Positions 42,506 to 51,173 of a stretch of 64,000 bases of DNA are shown piece after piece. Within the stretch, counting starts at the first letter, position 1, and each line of letters begins with the position of its first letter. The stretch lies in the NCBI RefSeq assembly GCF_014216315.1, contig NZ_CP045702.1, positions 6,262,001 to 6,326,000 of the forward strand, in the 5' to 3' direction. This DNA comes from Streptomyces finlayi. GTDB taxonomy: Bacteria > Actinomycetota > Actinomycetes > Streptomycetales > Streptomycetaceae. Below the pieces are notes generated by a model that worked only from the letters and a program-made list of their open reading frames with translations, had not been told where the DNA came from and did not search any database. The position numbers were made by a program, and so were the translations under genes.

Positions 42506-43686
42506 GCACCACCGCCACCACGGCCACCCCCCTCCCGATCGTCCTCGCCGGGGCACGCGGCCACGGGCGCTGGCACCTCGCCAACATCCGCCGCCTCCAG
42601 GGCCAGGGGGTCGTCCGCCTCGCCGGGATCTGCGAACTGGCACCGCTGGATTCGGGCGAACTCGACGCCTTCGCCGGTGAACTCCCGCAGCAGTGCGCTG
42701 ACTTCGGGGCGCTCCTGGACTCCACCGGAGCCCGCGCGGCCGTCATCTGCACCCCGATCCAGACCCACACCGAACTGGCTCTCACCGCTGCCGCGCGTGG
42801 TGTCCACCTCCTCCTGGAGAAGCCACCCGCCGCCACCTACGCCGACTACGTCCGGATGACCGAGGGGGTACGGGAAGCGGGCATCGCCTGCCAGATCGGC
42901 TTCCAGTCCTTCGGCTCGCACGCCGTCCCCGCCATCCGGGAACTCGTACGCAGCGGTGCGATCGGCACCGTCCAGGGCTTCGGCGCCGCCGGGGCCTGGG
43001 TCCGTGACGAGGCCTACTACCGCCGGGCGCCCTGGGCCGGACGCCGCAGGATCGGCGACACCGACGTGGTCGACGGGGTCCTCACCAACCCCCTGGCCCA
43101 CGCCGTCGCCACCGCGCTCGAACTCGCGGACAGCGGGAGGGCCGACGACGTCCTGGCCATCGAGACCCAGCTGTTCCGGGCCAACGACATCGAGGCCGAC
43201 GACACCTCCTGCCTCCGCATCACCACCCCGGGCGGACCGCCGGTCACCGTCGCCGTCACCCTCTGCGCCGAACAGGCCGCCGAACCGTATGTGATCGTCC
43301 ACGGCGACCGGGGCCGGATCACCTTCTGGTACAAGCAGGACCGCGTCCTCGTCCAGCGCGCCGGCCGGGGGCCCGAGGAAGTCGTCCACGGGCGGACCGA
43401 CCTCCTGGAGAACCTGGCCGGCCATCTGGCACACGGCACGGCCCTCCTCGTACCCCCGCACCGCACCGGCGCGTTCATGCGCGTCGTCGAGGCCGTGCGC
43501 ACCGCCCCCGAACCCGCCGCGCTGCCCGGCGACGCCTGGTTCACCGCACCGGCCACGGCCACCACCGGCGTACGGCGCGTCGTGCGCGGTGTCGACGCCC
43601 TGGTCGCCGCGGGCGCCGACACCCTCAGCCTCTTCTCCGAACTCGGCGCCCCCTGGGCGCACCCCAGCGAGGTGAGTACACCGTGA
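42502..43686 (+). CDS. Gfo/Idh/MocA-family oxidoreductase
   Basis: A 394-residue NAD(P)-dependent sugar or sugar-acid oxidoreductase. The N-terminal Rossmann domain (PLPIVLAGARGHGRWHLAN, VICTPIQTHTELALTAAARG) carries the EKPPA motif (LLLEKPPAATYADY), and the C-terminal alpha/beta sheet domain begins near residue 130. The usual GxGxxG is varied to GARGHG. It is grouped with a PmoA-family protein and GH43, a combination seen in carbohydrate utilisation loci, where it probably modifies a released sugar. ATG 42502 overlaps the upstream remnant; its own stop overlaps the next start (GTGA). Confidence 0.87.
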   Translation: MSTTATTATPLPIVLAGARGHGRWHLANIRRLQGQGVVRLAGICELAPLDSGELDAFAGELPQQCADFGALLDSTGARAAVICTPIQTHTELALTAAARGVHLLLEKPPAATYADYVRMTEGVREAGIACQIGFQSFGSHAVPAIRELVRSGAIGTVQGFGAAGAWVRDEAYYRRAPWAGRRRIGDTDVVDGVLTNPLAHAVATALELADSGRADDVLAIETQLFRANDIEADDTSCLRITTPGGPPVTVAVTLCAEQAAEPYVIVHGDRGRITFWYKQDRVLVQRAGRGPEEVVHGRTDLLENLAGHLAHGTALLVPPHRTGAFMRVVEAVRTAPEPAALPGDAWFTAPATATTGVRRVVRGVDALVAAGADTLSLFSELGAPWAHPSEVSTP

Positions 43687-44510
43687 CCACCGCACTCCTC
43701 AGCTGCGCGGGCCGCACCGTCGGCCGCTACAGCTACCTCCCCTCCGCCCGGGACGGCCGCCCCTTCCTCCACCCCGTCACCACCCTGGCGGGCACCCCCG
43801 TCACCGAGGAGCGGCCGGGCGACCACATCCACCACCTCGGCGCCTCCATCGCCGTCCCCGACGTGGCCGGGTACAACTTCTGGGGCGGACGCACCTTCGT
43901 CCGCGACCAGGGCCCCACCGAACTCGACAACCACGGGGTGCAGCGTCACCTCGGGTGGAAGCTCCGCGACCAGGACGGTTTCGTGGAGGAGCTCAGCTGG
44001 GAGGCCGACGGCACCGAGCTGCTGCGCGAGCACCGCACGGTCGCCGTCACCGGGCTCTCCGACACCGCGTGGGCGCTCGACCTCTCCTTCTCCCTCACCA
44101 ACCGGGGGACCACCGGGCTCTCCATCGGCAGCCCCGCCACCAACGGCCGCCCCGGCGCCGGATACGGCGGATTCTTCTGGCGCGCACCCAAGGGGCCCAC
44201 GGCGCCCGTCGTGTTCGGCGCCGAGGCGGACGGTGAAGAGGCCGTGCACGGCAGGGCCGCCGACTGGGTGGCGCTCGCCGGGAACGGCTGGACCCTCGTC
44301 TTCGCCGGGGCCACCGAGGAGACCCGGAACGATCCCTGGTTCGTCCGGAGCACCGAGTACCCCGGGGTGGGCTCCTCCCTCGCCGCGGACCGCCGCCTCG
44401 TCGTCGCCGCCGGAGCCACCGTCGTGCGCCGCGTCGTCACCGTCGTCGCCGACGGCACACTCGACCGGGACACCGCGGACGCCCACGTCCGCAAGGTCGT
44501 GACGGCATGA
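43683..44510 (+). CDS. PmoA-family (DUF6807) protein
   Basis: A 275-residue protein of the PmoA-like/DUF6807 family, common beside sugar oxidoreductases and glycoside hydrolases; its biochemical role is unproven. Family marks are the HIHHLGASIAV His cluster, YNFWGGRTFV, and the C-terminal PGVGSSLAADRRLVV. No signal peptide is present, so it is cytosolic. It starts at GTG 43683 within the previous stop, and its TGA overlaps the GH43 start (ATGA), so the three genes are tightly coupled. Its beta-sandwich could bind a carbohydrate or lactone. Confidence 0.8.
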   Translation: MTTALLSCAGRTVGRYSYLPSARDGRPFLHPVTTLAGTPVTEERPGDHIHHLGASIAVPDVAGYNFWGGRTFVRDQGPTELDNHGVQRHLGWKLRDQDGFVEELSWEADGTELLREHRTVAVTGLSDTAWALDLSFSLTNRGTTGLSIGSPATNGRPGAGYGGFFWRAPKGPTAPVVFGAEADGEEAVHGRAADWVALAGNGWTLVFAGATEETRNDPWFVRSTEYPGVGSSLAADRRLVVAAGATVVRRVVTVVADGTLDRDTADAHVRKVVTA

Positions 44511-46063
44511 GCGGCCCCACGACACTGCGCTCCGCCGACCTCGGAGACGGCACCTACCGCAACCCGGTGCTGGACGCAGACTGGTCCGACCCGGACGTCG
44601 TGCGCCACGGCGACGACTACTACATGACGGCGTCCAGCTTCGGCCGGGTCCCCGGGCTGCCGCTGCTGCACTCCCGCGACCTGGTCAACTGGACCCTCGT
44701 CGGGCACGCCCTGGAGCGCCTCGAACCCGCCGTCGACTTCGCCGTGCCGCGCCACGACTGCGGGGTGTGGGCGCCGTCCCTGCGCCACCACGACGGACGG
44801 TTCTGGATCTTCTGGGGCGACCCCGACCACGGCATCCAGCAGATCAACGCCGAGGACATCCGCGGCCCGTGGAGCGCTCCGCACCTGATCAAGGCCGGCA
44901 AGGGGCTGATCGACGCCTGCCCGCTGTGGGACGAGGAGACCGGCGAGGCGTACCTCGTGCACGCCTGGGCCAAGTCACGCTCCGGGATCAAGAACCGGCT
45001 CACCGGTCACCGGATGAGCCCTGACGGGCGCGAGCTGCTCGACACGGGCGAGACCCTGGTCGACGCCGACCGGATACCCGGCTGGTTCACCCTCGAAGGC
45101 CCCAAGCTCTACCGTCACGACGGCTACTTCTGGATCTTCGCCCCGGCGGGCGGGGTGGAGACCGGCTGGCAGGGTGCCTTCCGGTCCCGGGAGTTCTCCG
45201 GCCCGTACGAGGAACGTGTCGTCCTCGCCCAGGGCAGCACACGGGTCAACGGACCGCACCAGGGCGCCTGGGTGCGCACGGCGCGGGGCGAGGACTGGTT
45301 CCTGCACTTCCAGGCCAAGGGGGCGTACGGGCGAGTCGTCCACCTCCAGCCGATGCGCTGGACCACCGACGGTGAGGCGGGTCCCTGGCCCGTCATCGGG
45401 AACGCGGGGGAGCCCGTCTGCGCGCACACCAAGCCGCTCGTCCCCGAACAGCCCCGCGAAGTGCCCGCCTTCGACGACGACTTCCCCGGCGGGCGCTTCG
45501 GCCGGCAGTGGCAGTGGACAGCGGGGCCCCGGCCCGGCTGGACGGTCGAGCACGCCGGTGACGGTCTGCGTCTCAGCTGCGTACGGACCGCGTACGCGCA
45601 CGATCTGCGGGCCCTGCCCAACGTGCTCGTCCAGCGGCTGCCCGCCGAGTCGTTCACCGTGGAGACGGAACTCGTCCTGAACAGCGACGAGCCGGGCGCC
45701 AAGGCCGGACTCGCCGTGCTGGGCGACGCGTTCAGCTGGATCGGCCTCGAAGCGGGGGACGACGGGGCGCCGCGCCTCGTGCACCGGTACGCGGAGACGG
45801 TCGCCGAACACGAACGCGACGCGGAGTACCCGCGCCCCGCGCCCCACGGCCGGGTCCGCCTCCGTGTCGAGGTCACCGCCGGCGCACGCTGCCGCTTCTA
45901 CGCCGATACGGGCGACGGCGACGGCTTTTGCCCCTCGGGCCAGGTCTTCGCGGCGACGCCCTGGCGCTGGGTCGGCGCACTGCTCGGCCTGTTCGCCACC
46001 GCTCCGGCCGGGACGGGACCCGCCGGCACGGCCGACTTCACCGCCTTCCGCACCGCGTACTGA
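44507..46063 (+). CDS. Glycoside hydrolase family 43 (beta-xylosidase/arabinofuranosidase type)
   Basis: A 518-residue cytosolic GH43 enzyme. The N-terminal five-blade propeller (about 15-310) has NPVLDADWSDPDVV with the base aspartate in SDPD (27-30), GVWAPSLRHHDGRFWIFWGD and the general-acid glutamate E197 (TLEGPKLY). The C-terminal concanavalin-like domain (about 325-515) matches the GH43 C2/DUF1349 type (FDDDFPGGRFGRQWQW). No signal peptide is seen, so it would act on imported oligosaccharides, such as arabinose- or xylose-decorated pectin fragments. Coupled by a 4-bp overlap to the PmoA-family gene. Confidence 0.9.
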   Translation: MSGPTTLRSADLGDGTYRNPVLDADWSDPDVVRHGDDYYMTASSFGRVPGLPLLHSRDLVNWTLVGHALERLEPAVDFAVPRHDCGVWAPSLRHHDGRFWIFWGDPDHGIQQINAEDIRGPWSAPHLIKAGKGLIDACPLWDEETGEAYLVHAWAKSRSGIKNRLTGHRMSPDGRELLDTGETLVDADRIPGWFTLEGPKLYRHDGYFWIFAPAGGVETGWQGAFRSREFSGPYEERVVLAQGSTRVNGPHQGAWVRTARGEDWFLHFQAKGAYGRVVHLQPMRWTTDGEAGPWPVIGNAGEPVCAHTKPLVPEQPREVPAFDDDFPGGRFGRQWQWTAGPRPGWTVEHAGDGLRLSCVRTAYAHDLRALPNVLVQRLPAESFTVETELVLNSDEPGAKAGLAVLGDAFSWIGLEAGDDGAPRLVHRYAETVAEHERDAEYPRPAPHGRVRLRVEVTAGARCRFYADTGDGDGFCPSGQVFAATPWRWVGALLGLFATAPAGTGPAGTADFTAFRTAY

Positions 46064-46109
46064 CACCCCGCCCCCACTTTCGCAAACCGCCTGTATGGGA
46101 GCCGCGACG

Positions 46110-46382
46110 ATGCACCTCCGTACCAAGCGAACAAACCTCGGAACGCTCACCACGGCCCTCGCCCTGGGCGCCGCCCTCCTCGTACCGAGCGCGCCGGGTC
46201 AGGCGGCCGTCGACGCGGTGCCCGCGGGCAGCGGCGGGCGGATCACGGTACGGCTCGCCCCCGGCACCTATGTCACCGCGGACCACCCCCGGACGCCGGC
46301 GCGGGACGCCGCACACCACGACGTGGCCGACCACCTGGCGGGCGAGGACGGCCGGACCCCCCACCGCAGCACGCAGCACTGA
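46110..46382 (+). pseudogene. Pectinesterase, truncated N-terminal remnant
   Basis: A 90-residue frame with a signal peptide (LRTKRTNLG, TLTTALALGAALLVP, cleavage near GQA-A) followed by AVDAVPAGSGGRITVRLAPG and TY. That stretch is the first beta-helix turn of pectin methylesterases (the VQAAVDAVP/IxLAPGTY motif). After it the sequence diverges (VTADHPRTPARDAAHHDVAD) and stops at 46380-46382. The roughly 300 residues with the catalytic Asp pair are missing. Start ATG 46110 has GGGAG eight bases upstream. It sits in the operon just before the binding-protein gene. Confidence 0.6.
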
Positions 46383-46444
46383 ATCCCTTCCCGAATTCCC
46401 CCGCTCAACAGCACAGCGACCGAACCCAGAGAGAAGAGCCGACC

Positions 46445-47779
46445 ATGAACATCTCGAAGACGTACCGGGGGCGTACCGCGGCAGCGGTCTCCCTCACGGC
46501 AGTGCTCGCGCTGACGGCCACGGCCTGTGGTGACGACGGCAGCAGCTCGGGCAAAGAGGGCAGCGGCAAGGGCGAGATCACCTTCTGGGACAACAACGGC
46601 GGACCGCGCACGGCCATCTGGACCGAGATCATCAAGGACTTCGAGAAGAAGAACCCGGACATCGAGGTCAAGTACGTGCCGATCCCGATCGCGGACGTCC
46701 AGTCCAAGTACGACACCGCGATAGCGGGCGGCGGACTGCCTGACGTCGGCGGCGTCGGCACCGCCTACCTCTCCAACATCGTCTCGCAGGAGGCGCTGGA
46801 GCCCGTCCAGGACCGGATCAAGGGATCGGCCCTGGACGGCAAGCTCGTCGAGTCCATGGTCGCGAGCGTCAAGGTCGCCGGCGGCCGTGGCGAGGACATG
46901 TACACCGTGCCGACCTCCGCGAACAACGGCACTCTCTGGTACCGCACCGACCTGTTCAAGGCCGCCGGCCTGGAGGCCCCCACCACCTGGGCGAAGTTCT
47001 ACGAGGCAGCGGACAAGCTGACCGACTCCAAGAACAACAAGTTCGGCTACACCATCCGTGGTGGCGCGGGCTCCATCGCCCAGGCCATCGACGCCTCGTA
47101 CGGCCAGTCCGGCATCACGGAGTTCTGGGACGGCGACAAGACGACGCTCAACGACCCGAAGAACGTCGCCGCGCTCGAGAAGTACGTCGGCCTCTTCAAG
47201 AGGACGACGCCGTCCGCCGACGTCAACAACGACTTCACCAAGATGGTCGCCCAGTGGGACACCGGCAGCATCGGGATGCTCAGCCACAACCTGGGCTCCT
47301 ACCAGGACCACCTGAAGGCGCTGGGTCCCGACAAGTTCGCCGGAATCCCCAACCCGCTGAGCGACGGCGGCCGGCGGGTCCAGGTCTCCAACCCCGTCGA
47401 CGGGCTCGGTATGTTCCGGGTGAGCAAGAACAAGACGGCGGCCTGGAAGTTCATCGAGTTCGCGGCCTCGCACGAGTCCAACAGCAAGTGGAACGAGGCG
47501 GCCGGTGCCATCCCCGCCAACACCGAGGCGGCGAAGGACCCGTGGATCGCCGCTTCCGAGCCGACCGCGCTCGGTGCGAAGTCCCTGACGGACGGCTCCA
47601 CCACGATCGTGCAGCTGCCGTACTACCTGCCCGACTGGAACAACATCAGCAAGGCCGACAACGAGCCGGAGTTCCAGAAGCTGCTCCTCGGCAAGGTCAC
47701 GGCCAAGCAGTTCCTCGACAAGATCGCCGATGAGCTGAACGCCGCGCAGAAGGAGTGGAAGGAGCTGGGCAACGGCTGA
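46445..47779 (+). CDS. ABC transporter sugar-binding lipoprotein
   Basis: Extracellular solute-binding protein (family 1) of 444 residues, a lipoprotein anchored through Cys28 (LTATACGDDG), then a Ser/Gly/Lys linker. The mature part has the usual two-lobe pattern: ITFWDNNGGPRTAIWTEIIK, GGGLPDVGGVGTAYLSN, NGTLWYRTDLFKAAGL, and a C-terminal helical end (KVTAKQFLDKIADELNAAQ). It should work with the permeases at 40441-42278. Neighbouring pectinolytic genes suggest oligogalacturonide or rhamnogalacturonan fragment uptake. A large hairpin after the stop may limit downstream transcription and raise its own dose. Confidence 0.92.
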   Translation: MNISKTYRGRTAAAVSLTAVLALTATACGDDGSSSGKEGSGKGEITFWDNNGGPRTAIWTEIIKDFEKKNPDIEVKYVPIPIADVQSKYDTAIAGGGLPDVGGVGTAYLSNIVSQEALEPVQDRIKGSALDGKLVESMVASVKVAGGRGEDMYTVPTSANNGTLWYRTDLFKAAGLEAPTTWAKFYEAADKLTDSKNNKFGYTIRGGAGSIAQAIDASYGQSGITEFWDGDKTTLNDPKNVAALEKYVGLFKRTTPSADVNNDFTKMVAQWDTGSIGMLSHNLGSYQDHLKALGPDKFAGIPNPLSDGGRRVQVSNPVDGLGMFRVSKNKTAAWKFIEFAASHESNSKWNEAAGAIPANTEAAKDPWIAASEPTALGAKSLTDGSTTIVQLPYYLPDWNNISKADNEPEFQKLLLGKVTAKQFLDKIADELNAAQKEWKELGNG

Positions 47780-47805
47780 TCCGGCCGGCTCCGCCTCCCC
47801 CGACC

Positions 47806-47846
47806 GGGACCGGCGGCGGTACGGGTCGCGCCCCGCCGCCGGTCCC
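47806..47846. terminator. Hairpin after the binding-protein gene
   Basis: A perfect 14-bp stem (47806-47819 with 47833-47846) with a 13-base loop, 27 bp after the stop. It is either a terminator or a partial attenuator/mRNA stabiliser before the esterase gene 54 bp on. Confidence 0.75.
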
Positions 47847-47899
47847 GCTCCACGCAGGACCAGGACCATCACACCTCCCCCCGAGAGAGGCAGTCCCCC

Positions 47900-48697
47900 G
47901 TGTCCCTCACCCGCAGAAGGACGGCAGCCGCGCTCCTCGCGCTGCCCCTCGCCTTCGCCGCCACTCCCGCCTTCGCCGAGAACGGCGGCGGCCGGCCGAG
48001 GCCCCGGACCCTGCACATCGCGGGCGACTCCACGGCCGCCCAGAAGTACGCCGACGCCGCGCCCGAGACCGGCTGGGGCATGGCCCTGCCCTTCTTCCTC
48101 GGCCATGGCGTCGGCATCGCCAACCACGCGGTCAACGGCCGCAGTTCGAAGAGCTTCATCGACGAGGGACGGCTCGACGTGCTCCTGCGCGGCGTGCGCG
48201 AGGGTGACCTCGTCCTCATCCAGTTCGGGCACAACGACTCCAAGAGCGCCGACCCGACCCGCTACACGGAGCCCTGGTCGACGTACCAGGAGCACCTGCG
48301 GCAGTACATCGACGGTGCGCGGGCCCGCGGCGGGCTGCCCGTTTTCGCCACCTCCGTGGAGCGCCGGAAGTTCGACGCGAGTGGCACGGCCCTGCCCACG
48401 CACGGCGAGTACCCGGCGGCGATGCGGGCGCTGGCCGAGGAGGAGGACGTGGCGCTGGTAGACATCCAGGCCCTGTCGATCGCCCTGTGGCAGAAGCTCG
48501 GTGCCGAGGAGACCAAGACGTACTTCAACTGGACCGCGACCGAACAGGACAACACCCACTTCAACCCGCCGGGCGCGATCGCCGTGGCCCGCCTCGTCGC
48601 GACCGGGCTGCTGGAACGCCGCGCGCTCGCCCCGCGCGAGGTGCGCCGCCTCGCCGACGAGATCCCCGAGTCCTGGATCACCTGGCCCCGAGCCTGA
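47900..48697 (+). CDS. Rhamnogalacturonan acetylesterase (SGNH, CE12-like)
   Basis: A secreted 265-residue esterase predicted to remove acetyl groups from rhamnogalacturonan/pectin. The signal peptide covers about 1-26 (SLTRRRTAAALLALPLAFAA, cleavage AFA-E). SGNH blocks: GDSTAAQKY with S44, NGRSSKSF (79-86) with Gly80, GHND with Asn112, and D217/H220 in DNTHFNPPG. The KSFIDEG and RRKFDASG stretches are typical of the CE12 acetylesterases. The start is GTG 47900 with GAGAGAGG upstream. It precedes the pectate lyase by 23 bp, so the two secreted enzymes are made together. Confidence 0.87.
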   Translation: MSLTRRRTAAALLALPLAFAATPAFAENGGGRPRPRTLHIAGDSTAAQKYADAAPETGWGMALPFFLGHGVGIANHAVNGRSSKSFIDEGRLDVLLRGVREGDLVLIQFGHNDSKSADPTRYTEPWSTYQEHLRQYIDGARARGGLPVFATSVERRKFDASGTALPTHGEYPAAMRALAEEEDVALVDIQALSIALWQKLGAEETKTYFNWTATEQDNTHFNPPGAIAVARLVATGLLERRALAPREVRRLADEIPESWITWPRA

Positions 48698-48720
48698 ACC
48701 GCACGAAGGAGAGCCGCACG

Positions 48721-50025
48721 ATGAGAACCTCAACATGTCATGGGCGCGTCATTGCCATGCTGGCCGGCTGCACCGTCCTCGTCCTCGCCGCCACCGGAAC
48801 CGCCCAGGCCGCCGCGCACCACCGGCCCGACCCCACCCGTCAGACCCTCGCCGCGCAGGACGGCTGGGCCTCCGAGGGCACCGGCACCACCGGCGGCTCG
48901 GCCGCCGACGCCGACCACGTCTTCACCGTGACCACCTGGGCAGAGTTCAAGGCCGCGCTCACCGCCGCCGCGGGTGCGCCTTCGATCATCAGGATCAAGG
49001 GCGTCATCGACGCCACATCCGAGGGCTGCGCCTCCTTCGAGGCACCCGGCTACGACTTCGACCGGTACCTCGCCGACTACGATCCGGCGGTCTGGGGCAT
49101 GGACAAGGAGCCCGCCGGGGAGCAGGAGGACCTGCGGGCCGCGTCGGCGGCGAACCAGAAGCTGGGCATCATGGCGTTCGTCCCCGCTGACACGACCATC
49201 GTGGGCGTGGGCGAGAACGCCGGTATCAGGGGCGGCAGTCTCCAGATCAAGGGCGTGCGCAACGTCATCCTGCGCAACCTCACCATCGAGGCCCCGCTGG
49301 ACTGCTTCCCCGCCTGGGACCCGACCGACGGTGCCACCGGTGCCTGGAACTCCGAGTACGACGCGGTCGTCGTGTACGGCTCCCAGCACGTCTGGGTCGA
49401 CCACAACACCCTGACCGACGGCCGCTACCCGGACTCCACCCTCCCCTCGTACTTCGGCGAGATCTACCAGCAGCACGACGGTCTCCTGGACATCGTCCGC
49501 GGCGCCGACCTGGTCACCGCCTCGTGGAACGTCCTGCGCGACCACGACAAGACCCTCATGATCGGCAACAGCGACAGCGCGGGCGCCGACGACCGGGGCA
49601 AGCTGCGCGTCACCCTCCACCACAACCACTTCGACGGCGTCGTCGAGCGTGCCCCGCGCGTCCGCTTCGGCAAGGTCGACGCGTACAACAACCACTTCAC
49701 CGTCACCCCGGGCCAGAAGTACGGCTACTCCTTCGGCATCGGCATCGAGTCCCAGCTCGTGGCGGAGAAGAACTCCTTCTCCCTGCCGCCGTCGGTGCGG
49801 ACGGGCGCGGTCCTCAAGAAGTGGAAGGAGGCACCCCTGACGGCCACCGGCAACTACGTCAACGGCGCCCCCACCGACCTGATCGCCGTCCACAACGCGC
49901 AGTACCCGGCCGAGCAGCTGGCGTCCGGCGCGGGCTGGACCCCCGAGCTCCGCACCAAGGTCAACGACCCGCGCGCACTCCCCGGCCTCGTCACCAGGAA
50001 GGCCGGCGCGGGCAAGGTCTGCTGA
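48721..50025 (+). CDS. Secreted pectate lyase, PL1 family
   Basis: A 434-residue extracellular lyase that cleaves polygalacturonate by beta-elimination with Ca2+. Signal peptide about 1-30 (VIAMLAGCTVLVLAATGTAQA). The parallel beta-helix core shows GLIxIxG-type turns (IIRIKGVIDA, TTIVGVGENAGIRGGSLQIK, NVILRNLTIEA), the Ca-binding YDAVVVYGSQHVWVDHNTL and QQHDGLLDIVRGAD region, and the catalytic-arginine stretch HFDGVVERAPRVRFGKVDAY. Start ATG 48721 has AAGGAG upstream. An N-terminal remnant of a second copy lies at 42284. Some PL1 enzymes act on methylated pectin, so pectin lyase activity is an alternative. Confidence 0.9.
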   Translation: MRTSTCHGRVIAMLAGCTVLVLAATGTAQAAAHHRPDPTRQTLAAQDGWASEGTGTTGGSAADADHVFTVTTWAEFKAALTAAAGAPSIIRIKGVIDATSEGCASFEAPGYDFDRYLADYDPAVWGMDKEPAGEQEDLRAASAANQKLGIMAFVPADTTIVGVGENAGIRGGSLQIKGVRNVILRNLTIEAPLDCFPAWDPTDGATGAWNSEYDAVVVYGSQHVWVDHNTLTDGRYPDSTLPSYFGEIYQQHDGLLDIVRGADLVTASWNVLRDHDKTLMIGNSDSAGADDRGKLRVTLHHNHFDGVVERAPRVRFGKVDAYNNHFTVTPGQKYGYSFGIGIESQLVAEKNSFSLPPSVRTGAVLKKWKEAPLTATGNYVNGAPTDLIAVHNAQYPAEQLASGAGWTPELRTKVNDPRALPGLVTRKAGAGKVC

Positions 50026-50043
50026 CCGCCCCCTCCGATCGCC

Positions 50044-50072
50044 GGGGCGGGTCCTGCCGCTCCGCCCGCCCC
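50044..50072. terminator. Weak hairpin after pectate lyase gene
   Basis: An 8-bp G+C stem (50044-50051 with 50065-50072) with a 13-base loop, 19 bp after the stop. A possible terminator. Confidence 0.4.
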
Positions 50073-50110
50073 GCCCCTCCCTTACCCGCACCAACGGAGG
50101 TACCTCCCGC

Positions 50111-50451
50111 ATGACCTCGTACGCCGCTCTCGGCCGCCGCTCCCTCCTCACGGGCGCCCTCGCCACCGCAGGCCTGGCCCTCGCCCCCCGGGCGTACGCC
50201 ACGGGGCCCGCCCCCTTCGGCCGGTACGGATCACCGTCCAGGCGTCTCACCGCGCGGACGCTGTACGTCGACCCGCTCGGCCGCGGCGACCACACCACCG
50301 TCCAGGCCGCCGTCGACGCCTCCGGCACCTCGGTGACCGGGACGGTCTTGCCCGCATCCTGGTCCCCGGGAACCGCCCCCAGCTCACCGCGGCCGAGGCC
50401 GGGTCACACACGCGCGCCGCCTACCTGGGCGACTGGCAGCCGCACCACTGA
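50111..50451 (+). pseudogene. Pectinesterase, internally deleted (both ends kept)
   Basis: ATG 50111 opens a Tat-type signal (GRRSLLTGALATAGLAL), then RLTARTLYVDPLGRGDHTTV QAAVDA, the start of the pectinesterase beta-helix, to about residue 78. After a frame change near 50340 the sequence reads ARILVPGNRPQLTAAEAG and AAYLGDWQPHH with TGA at 50449-50451, the usual pectinesterase C-terminus. About 250 central residues with the active-site aspartates are missing. With the remnant at 46110 and the pectate-lyase remnant at 42284, this is the third broken secreted pectinase in the island. Confidence 0.72.
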
Positions 50452-50462
50452 ACTCGCGGGGA

Positions 50463-51173
50463 TCAGCGGGCGGCGGGGGTGAAGGCCCCGCCCACCGCCG
50501 CCCGCTGACCGGCGGAGCGGGCGCGGGCCGTGTAGGCGTCGCCCTCCGCGTCCCGGGCGCCCTCGGCGTGGTTGTACTGGCCCGCGAACGTGTGCGTACC
50601 GACAGGGACCGTCCGCCCCGGCTTCAGCGTCCAGCGGTAGACCAGGAAGCCGCTCGTCTCCCGGGCCGAGACGGTGAAGTCCTCCACCGGGAGGGAACGC
50701 CAGGACCCGGTGGAGTTCACCCCGCCCGTCTGCGCGATCCACAGCTCGACGGTGAGCTCCGACAGCACCTCTGCGGTCCTCACGGTGACTTCGCTCTGCG
50801 CCCAGTAACGGTTGCTGTTCGGATTCACCGCACCGTCCGACCGCAACGGCCCGTCCTGGGCGGGCAGCGAGGGCCGGGGGGCGGGAGCCGTCGACGACGG
50901 GGACGCCGGCCCCGAGACCCGCCCCGCGCCCCTGTTGTCGTCGACCGCCGAGGTGACCGCGAGCGTTCCCGCGGCCAGCACCCCGCACACCGCCGCCGTC
51001 GCGCCCGAGACCCGCAGCCACGGCATCGGAGCACCGAAGGGCCGCGAGGCCCGCCCGGTGCGCGCGGGGCGCCCTTCGGCGATCCCGCGCTCCACCCGGG
51101 CCAGCATCCGTTCCCTGTCCGGACGGTGGGCCAGCGCCGCGTCCCGAAGCCTCTGCCGCAGCTCGTCGTCCAT
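50463..51173 (-). CDS. Membrane-anchored anti-sigma-type partner of the SigE-like factor
   Basis: A 236-residue protein with a short cytosolic N-terminal helix region (DDELRQRLRDAALAHRPDRE), one membrane helix at about 52-75 (VSGATAAVCGVLAAGTLAV) and an extracellular part with a Ser/Pro linker and a beta-type domain (WAQSEVTVRTAEVLSELTVE, then FAGQYNHAEGARD). The single-helix topology and the stop-start overlap (TGATG) with the sigma gene suggest an anti-sigma factor, although no zinc-binding HxxxCxxC motif is present, so this is inference from position. The final 14 codons lie in an inverted repeat (50463-50476 with 50495-50508) that may act as a terminator for both convergent units. Confidence 0.65.
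   Translation of the reverse strand: MDDELRQRLRDAALAHRPDRERMLARVERGIAEGRPARTGRASRPFGAPMPWLRVSGATAAVCGVLAAGTLAVTSAVDDNRGAGRVSGPASPSSTAPAPRPSLPAQDGPLRSDGAVNPNSNRYWAQSEVTVRTAEVLSELTVELWIAQTGGVNSTGSWRSLPVEDFTVSARETSGFLVYRWTLKPGRTVPVGTHTFAGQYNHAEGARDAEGDAYTARARSAGQRAAVGGAFTPAAR

Noticed and set aside
46268..48736. An 822-codon minus-strand frame opposite the binding protein and acetylesterase
   Set aside because: Antisense shadow of plus-strand coding with clear signal peptides and catalytic motifs.
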